Shown here: positions 5,969 to 9,760 of the stretch, piece by piece | Position numbering within the stretch: position 1 is the stretch's first letter | Layout: every line of letters starts with the position of its first letter | Assembly (NCBI GenBank): GCA_020847015.1 | Contig: JADLCW010000099.1 | Coordinates: forward strand, 1 to 9,760 | Origin: Thermomicrobiales bacterium | Lineage (GTDB): Bacteria; Chloroflexota; Chloroflexia; Thermomicrobiales; UBA6265 | Direction of reading: 5' to 3' | DNA: 9,760 nt | Translations under genes and position numbers: made by a program | Notes under the pieces: model-generated | Told to the model about the DNA's origin: nothing | Database searches by the model: none | The model's input: only the letters and a program-made list of their open reading frames with translations

Positions 5969-7728
5969 GCCGCGGACGACGGCGACCGTTTTCCTCCATC
6001 CGATTCCGACTCACTGCCTGGTACGCCGGGTTGTTGGCGCTGGTGCTGCTCGCACTCGGCGCGCTGGTGCTGGGGTTGACCAGTCGAAGCTTGCTGGGCG
6101 ACATGGACAACCGGCTATTCAACACCGCCAAGGATATCGCCAGCGTCATCGAGGACGGCGTAGCCGCGAGCGCGGCGTCTCCCGGACCGGTGCGCTTCGC
6201 CGATGTTGTGCCCAGCCTCGAAACGTTCACCTCGCGCGGGTTGCTTATCCAGATCGTCGATGCCGACGGGCGCATCCTGCGCCGTTCTGCGGCCGCGCCG
6301 GATGTCCCGTTGATGGGTCCGCCGACCGGTCCAGCGCAGCCAGTGGCGACGCACACGACGGAACGCATCGACGACTGGACGATCCGGGTGGTGGAGTATC
6401 CGCTGATTCTCGCCGGCGGCTCATCGGCCGGGCGAGCGATCGGCTCTGTGCTGGTCGGCGAACGACTCGACACCTACACGGAGACGATGGACTCGCTGCG
6501 CCGGGTGCTCCTTTCGGCGTCCGTGGGTGGGCTTGCGCTCGCTGTGATCGGCGGCTGGTTGCTGGCCGATCGTGCGCTGCGCCCGGTCGGTCGGATGACC
6601 GCCGCCGCCGCCGCGATCGCCTCCGGCGCCGCCGCTCGCTCGCTCTCCGCGCGCATTCCGACGCCTCCCGCCGGCGACGAATTGACTCGCCTGGCAGTCA
6701 CGTTCAACGAGATGCTGGATCGTATCGAGCAGGCATTCATCACCCAGCAGCGATTCGTCGCCGATGCATCTCATGAACTGCGCACTCCGCTCACCGCCAT
6801 CCGGGGCAATATCGACGTGCTGGCCCGACAAATCGCGGCGCTGCCGGCCGACACTCGTCTCCGCGATGATTTAGTCGCCGCCGCCGTCGACATCCAGCAG
6901 GAGAGTGGTCGCATGGGTCGTCTCCTGGATGGGTTGCTGTTGCTGGCGCGCTCCGACGCCTGGACCGTGGACGGCGGTTCGCTGGCCGACACGCTCCAGA
7001 TCGCGGCAGCGCCGCTCCGGCTCGATAAGATTGCGCGGGAAGCGACCGCGACCGCCGTCGGTCTTGCGAGCGGCCAACGCCTTTCAATCGATGTCACACC
7101 CGTCGTCGTGCGCGGTGATGCCGATCGGCTGCGGCAAGTGCTCTTGATTCTGCTCGACAACGCGATCCGCCATACGCTGCCTGACGGGCGCATCACGGTC
7201 GCCGTTCGCTCCGTCAGCGCGGAATGGGCGATGTTGCGGGTGCAAGACAACGGGGAAGGCATCGCCACTCGCCACCATGCCCACGTGTTCGAGCGGTTTT
7301 ATCGGGCGGACGAGGCGCGTGGGCGCGGCACCGGCGGCACCGGACTTGGGTTGGCGATCGCCCAAGCGATCGTCCAGGGGCACGGCGGCCGCATCGCCGT
7401 GGAGAGCGCGCTTGGCGTGGGAAGCACCTTTACCGTCCTTCTGCCGGCAGCGAGCGAGCGCACACCGGTGGAAGTGGAATCGGCAGCCGCTAGTGGTGGG
7501 CCGGCATGGGAAATGCCGGAACTCGGCGCATCGCGCGCCGACACTGCGGGCGATGCGAGCCAAGTCGGTGCATTCGCGACCCAGCACATCAGATCTATGC
7601 ATGCGGCGCGCCGAGCGATGCCGAGTAGAGCGTTCCGTCCATTCCGCGCATCATGCCAAGCGGCTACAAGACAAACAGCAGCAGCACCCCCACCCCGCCC
7701 ACCAGCACCACAAAAAGAATCGGTATGA
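5965..7728 (+). CDS. Membrane sensor histidine kinase
   Basis: This 587-residue partner of the upstream regulator is translationally coupled to it by an ATGA overlap (5965-5968). A first membrane helix (about 18-38), an extracytoplasmic sensor region (about 40-180) and a second helix (about 182-202) are followed by a HAMP linker (about 203-255). The HisKA domain has phospho-acceptor H270 in [13 protein letters not shown]. The ATP-binding domain carries N399 ([12 protein letters not shown]), D428 (VQDNGEG), FERFYR (442-447) and [11 protein letters not shown] (455-465), and normally ends near residue 495. The remaining ~92 residues are low in complexity and, towards the end, switch to A-ending codons unlike the gene body. 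That end is antisense to the small membrane-protein gene, so the tail may be non-native read-through. The sensor region has no family I recognise; envelope stress is inferred from the htrA link. Confidence 0.93.
   Translation: MSRGRRRPFSSIRFRLTAWYAGLLALVLLALGALVLGLTSRSLLGDMDNRLFNTAKDIASVIEDGVAASAASPGPVRFADVVPSLETFTSRGLLIQIVDADGRILRRSAAAPDVPLMGPPTGPAQPVATHTTERIDDWTIRVVEYPLILAGGSSAGRAIGSVLVGERLDTYTETMDSLRRVLLSASVGGLALAVIGGWLLADRALRPVGRMTAAAAAIASGAAARSLSARIPTPPAGDELTRLAVTFNEMLDRIEQAFITQQRFVADASHELRTPLTAIRGNIDVLARQIAALPADTRLRDDLVAAAVDIQQESGRMGRLLDGLLLLARSDAWTVDGGSLADTLQIAAAPLRLDKIAREATATAVGLASGQRLSIDVTPVVVRGDADRLRQVLLILLDNAIRHTLPDGRITVAVRSVSAEWAMLRVQDNGEGIATRHHAHVFERFYRADEARGRGTGGTGLGLAIAQAIVQGHGGRIAVESALGVGSTFTVLLPAASERTPVEVESAAASGGPAWEMPELGASRADTAGDASQVGAFATQHIRSMHAARRAMPSRAFRPFRASCQAATRQTAAAPPPRPPAPQKESV
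7501..7519 (+). other. Short perfect hairpin within the kinase tail
   Basis: CCGGCAT (7501-7507) and ATGCCGG (7513-7519) pair perfectly around GGGAA. It lies just after the conserved kinase domain ends and 8 bp after an out-of-frame TAG (7491-7493). It could be the remains of the original 3' end of the kinase gene. There is no T-tract. Confidence 0.3.
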
Positions 7729-7801
7729 TCAATCCTAGAAAGGACTCTTTGGCGAATCCCAGTCGATAGATGCCCGTGCGCTCCTGAAAGTTCTCGCGCA
7801 T
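7664..7801 (-). CDS. Small single-pass membrane protein, 45 residues
   Basis: I do not recognise the family. The protein begins MRENFQERTGIYRLGFAKES (1-20), a charged and probably cytoplasmic segment. A single very hydrophobic helix (about 21-45) follows, rich in Leu, Ile, Val and Gly and running to the last residue, so it is a tail-anchored or single-pass layout. AGGAG (+ strand 7810-7814) lies 8 nt before the ATG, an excellent ribosome-binding site that supports a real gene and this start. The same frame is open upstream to 7954, but that part overlaps the lysS end and is Arg-rich, unlike a protein. It follows lysS in the same direction with 79 bp between them. In that gap two small hairpins (7830-7845 and 7852-7874) may partly end the lysS transcript. 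Its 3' 65 bp are antisense to the kinase frame. Function unknown. Confidence 0.7.
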   Translation of the reverse strand: MRENFQERTGIYRLGFAKESFLGLIIPILFVVLVGGVGVLLLFVL

Positions 7802-7880
7802 GCGTTTGGCTCCTGTCGCCGACCAATCCCGGCGGCTTCGCGCCGCTCCCTGCTGACGCTGATGATAGCGCAGCCTCGCC

Positions 7881-9404
7881 TCACACTGGAGTCTCGATCG
7901 CATCGCGCGGCGCCTCTGCCGTAAGCGCGCGCATGGCCGGAAACAGGATGACATCGCGAATGCTCGGCTGGTCGGTCAGCAGCATCACGACACGATCGAC
8001 GCCGATCCCCACTCCACCGGTCGGCGGCATGCCATACATCAGGGCGTTCACGTAATCGAGATCGATCGGCATCGCCTCCAGATCGCCGGCTTCACGATCC
8101 CGCTGCTGCTCGACAAAGCGGGCGAGCTGGTCGATCGGGTCGTTCAACTCGGTGAAGGCATTGCCGATCTCGCCCCCGCCGACATACGGCTGGAACCGCT
8201 CGACATGGGTCGGATCTTCGGGTTTGCGCTTGGCCAGCGGCGACAACGCAACCGGGTAGTCGATCAGAAAGGTGGGTTGGATCAGGTAGGGCCGCACGAA
8301 CTGCTTGAGCAGTTCATCCACGATCCGCGGCCAAACAAGATCGCTGTCCACGTCGGCGCCGGCCGCGCGGGCAGCCGCCAGCAATCCTTCGCGGTCCGGA
8401 TGCTGCTGGTAGTCAACCCCGGACGCTTCGCGGATCGCCTGCCGCAGACTGATCCGCGGCCAGGGCGGGCTGACATCGATCTCCTGCCCCTGATAGACGA
8501 AGCGCGGCTCGCCGTACACGGCGACCGTGACCGCTGCGATCATTTGCTCGACCGCTTCCATCATCTTCAGGTAGTCGGCGTAAGCCTCATAAAACTCCAG
8601 CATCGTGAATTCCGGCGAGTGGTTGCGGTCGATCCCCTCGTTTCGGAAATCTTTGGTGATCTCGTAGACGCGCTCGTACCCGCCGACCAGCAGCCGCTTG
8701 AGATACAACTCGTCGGCGATGCGCAGATAGAAGGTTTGGTCGAGCGCATTGTGATGGGTCGTGAAGGGTCGCGCCGCCGCGCCGCCATAAAGCGGTTGCA
8801 GTGTTGGCGTCTCGACTTCGAGATAGCCGCGCTCGTCCAGGAAGCGGCGCATCGCGCTGATGATGGTCGAGCGGATGCGAAACACGCGGCGCACGTCGCC
8901 GCTGGCGATGAGATCGGCGTAGCGCTGCCGGTAGCGAGTTTCCACATCCTGCAGACCGTGCCACTTCTCCGGCGGCGCATTGAGCGCCTTGGCGAGAATG
9001 GACACATCGGACACGCGCAAACTCACCTCGCCCATGCGGGTCCGGAATAGTGTCCCGCGCGCCTGCACGAAATCGCCGAGATCGTAGAGCTTCAGAAATT
9101 CCTCGAACGTCGTGTCTCCGAGCGCATCGCGGCGCAGGTAGAGCTGGAGTTCGCCTTCGCCGTCGCGCAGGTTGGCGAAAATGGTCTTCCCCTGGTGGCG
9201 GCGGCTCACCAGTCGCCCGGCCAGTTCAATCGGTTCGGCGTCCTCAGTTCCCTCGGGGAGTGAAGGTTCGACATCGGCAAAGCGTGCACGCGCTTCAGCC
9301 GTGGTATGCGTCCGCCGGGCGCGCGCCGGGTACGGTTCGACACCCGCCTCGCGCAAAGCTTCGGCCTTCTTGCGTCGAACTTCCTGCAACTCGGACAGTT
9401 CCAT
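7881..9404 (-). CDS. lysS: Lysyl-tRNA synthetase, class II
   Basis: This enzyme charges tRNA-Lys with lysine in the cytoplasm. The 507 residues match the usual bacterial class II length. The N-terminal OB-fold anticodon-binding domain spans about 58-140 (IELAGRLVSRRHQGKTIFANLRD is its start region). The catalytic core has motif 1 (about 173-205, RFLDERGYLEVETPTLQPL), followed by GGAAARPFTTHHNALD. Motif 2 is at about 243-272 (ITKDFRNEGIDRNHSPEFT). Motif 3 is at about 465-490 (GVGIGVDRVVMLLTDQPSIR). GGGEIGNAFTELNDP (409-423) is also conserved. ATG 9404 is chosen because MELSELQEVRRKKAEALREAG is the usual N-terminus and AGGGGG lies 4 nt upstream. The open frame to 9674 is out-of-frame greA sequence. 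It follows greA by 19 bp, almost surely as one operon. Confidence 0.96.
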   Translation of the reverse strand: MELSELQEVRRKKAEALREAGVEPYPARARRTHTTAEARARFADVEPSLPEGTEDAEPIELAGRLVSRRHQGKTIFANLRDGEGELQLYLRRDALGDTTFEEFLKLYDLGDFVQARGTLFRTRMGEVSLRVSDVSILAKALNAPPEKWHGLQDVETRYRQRYADLIASGDVRRVFRIRSTIISAMRRFLDERGYLEVETPTLQPLYGGAAARPFTTHHNALDQTFYLRIADELYLKRLLVGGYERVYEITKDFRNEGIDRNHSPEFTMLEFYEAYADYLKMMEAVEQMIAAVTVAVYGEPRFVYQGQEIDVSPPWPRISLRQAIREASGVDYQQHPDREGLLAAARAAGADVDSDLVWPRIVDELLKQFVRPYLIQPTFLIDYPVALSPLAKRKPEDPTHVERFQPYVGGGEIGNAFTELNDPIDQLARFVEQQRDREAGDLEAMPIDLDYVNALMYGMPPTGGVGIGVDRVVMLLTDQPSIRDVILFPAMRALTAEAPRDAIETPV

Positions 9405-9423
9405 CGAACCCCCTGCCGACCCG

Positions 9424-9760
9424 TTACCCAACTTTGACGATGGTATACACCAGCGGGCCAACCGGGGTTTCCACCGTCGTCGAGTCGCCCTCGCAGCGCC
9501 CCAGCAACGCGCTCCCCACCGGCGACTCGGTTGAGATGGCGCCGCCAGCCGCCGTCGCCTCCGCCGGGCTGACCAACACCCACGTCTCTTCCATGCCGTC
9601 TTCGTCCCGGATCGTGACGTTGGACCCGAGCGAGACCGTGCCATCGTCGGCGGCTGGTCCCAGCACGACGGCATTCGCCAGTGTTTGCTCCAATTCCTGG
9701 ATGCGCGCTTCGGTGATGGCGAACGCTTCCTTCAGATCCTCATACTCGCTATTTTCGGAA
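9424..9760 (-). CDS. greA: Transcription elongation factor GreA (partial)
   Basis: The N-terminal part lies beyond the window; 111 residues and a TAA stop are visible, out of about 158 in the family. GreA enters the secondary channel of RNA polymerase and stimulates cleavage of backtracked RNA. The visible part begins inside the coiled-coil domain (SENSEYEDLKEAFAI, then EARIQELEQTLANAVVL). It continues into the FKBP-like C-terminal domain with GSNVTIRDEDGMEETWVLV, a shortened loop, then ISTESPVGSALLG and GPLVYTIVKV, all typical GreA phrases. The acidic tip residues that bind the active site would be upstream and cannot be checked, so GreB is not formally excluded, but the wording is GreA-like. 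It is the first visible gene of the operon with lysS. Confidence 0.93.
   Translation of the reverse strand, partial: SENSEYEDLKEAFAITEARIQELEQTLANAVVLGPAADDGTVSLGSNVTIRDEDGMEETWVLVSPAEATAAGGAISTESPVGSALLGRCEGDSTTVETPVGPLVYTIVKVG

Noticed and set aside
7830..7874. Two weak hairpins between lysS and the small membrane-protein gene
   Set aside because: Stems of 5 and 4+4 bp with a bulge and no T-tract; too weak to list as a terminator, only mentioned with the small gene.
8205..9050. 281-residue plus-strand frame antisense to lysS
   Set aside because: Shadow of the lysS codons; no start signals or recognisable domain, and the lysS motifs are all in the minus frame.
9405..9674. 90-codon N-terminal extension of lysS
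   Set aside because: It is greA coding sequence read out of frame; lysS has its own ribosome-binding site and standard N-terminus at 9404.

Overview
The window is a high-GC bacterial chromosomal segment carrying ordinary core genes: acs, sucC-sucD, and greA-lysS. Between them sits a htrA/two-component stress module, plus a decayed nuclease gene and two small or unusual proteins. The gene content points to Chloroflexota, possibly a Thermomicrobia-like lineage. The hints are a double zinc-ribbon protein with the 'EVPFxPRTDKPVYC' signature, a Uma2-family nuclease relic and the style of LysRS. This placement is an inference from protein style only; there is no rRNA or other marker.

Left part (1-1177). 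The 3' end of an acetyl-CoA synthetase gene (1-180, +) converges on a minus-strand gene (468-869) for a Gly/Tyr-rich zinc-ribbon protein. Two strong hairpins lie between them: 230-283, and a bidirectional terminator at 400-444. The zinc-ribbon gene has a recognisable promoter near 1021-1047 and a leader of roughly 145 nt with a hairpin directly against the Shine-Dalgarno sequence. A divergent extended -10 promoter (1130-1138) serves sucC.

Middle part (1178-3961). sucC and sucD form a tight operon for the two subunits of succinyl-CoA synthetase. After sucD, a Uma2-family (DUF820, PD-(D/E)xK) gene begins at 3272 with a good ribosome-binding site. It is a pseudogene: an in-frame TAG follows seven codons, and the recognisable protein then runs through three different frames. 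Its last frame reads without a stop into the following protease gene, giving a false 556-codon 'fusion'.

Stress module (3844-7728). Four TTCAG cores repeat at exact 11-bp spacing (3844-3884), ending 9 bp before a -10-like hexamer. This is the layout expected for an activating OmpR/PhoB-family regulator. Downstream are an exported or membrane-anchored HtrA serine protease with one PDZ domain (3962-5119), an OmpR-family response regulator (5216-5968) and a histidine kinase (5965-7728) whose ATG overlaps the regulator's stop. The natural reading is an envelope-stress circuit: the kinase senses extracytoplasmic stress, and the regulator binds the 11-bp repeats to raise protease (and perhaps its own) expression. 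It resembles the mycobacterial MprAB-PepD arrangement. The kinase frame has a roughly 90-residue odd C-terminal tail that runs antisense into a small membrane-protein gene.

Right part (7664-9760). On the minus strand, greA (partial at the window edge), lysS and a 45-residue single-pass membrane protein lie in the same direction. greA and lysS are 19 bp apart. No tRNA, rRNA, CRISPR array or insertion sequence was seen.
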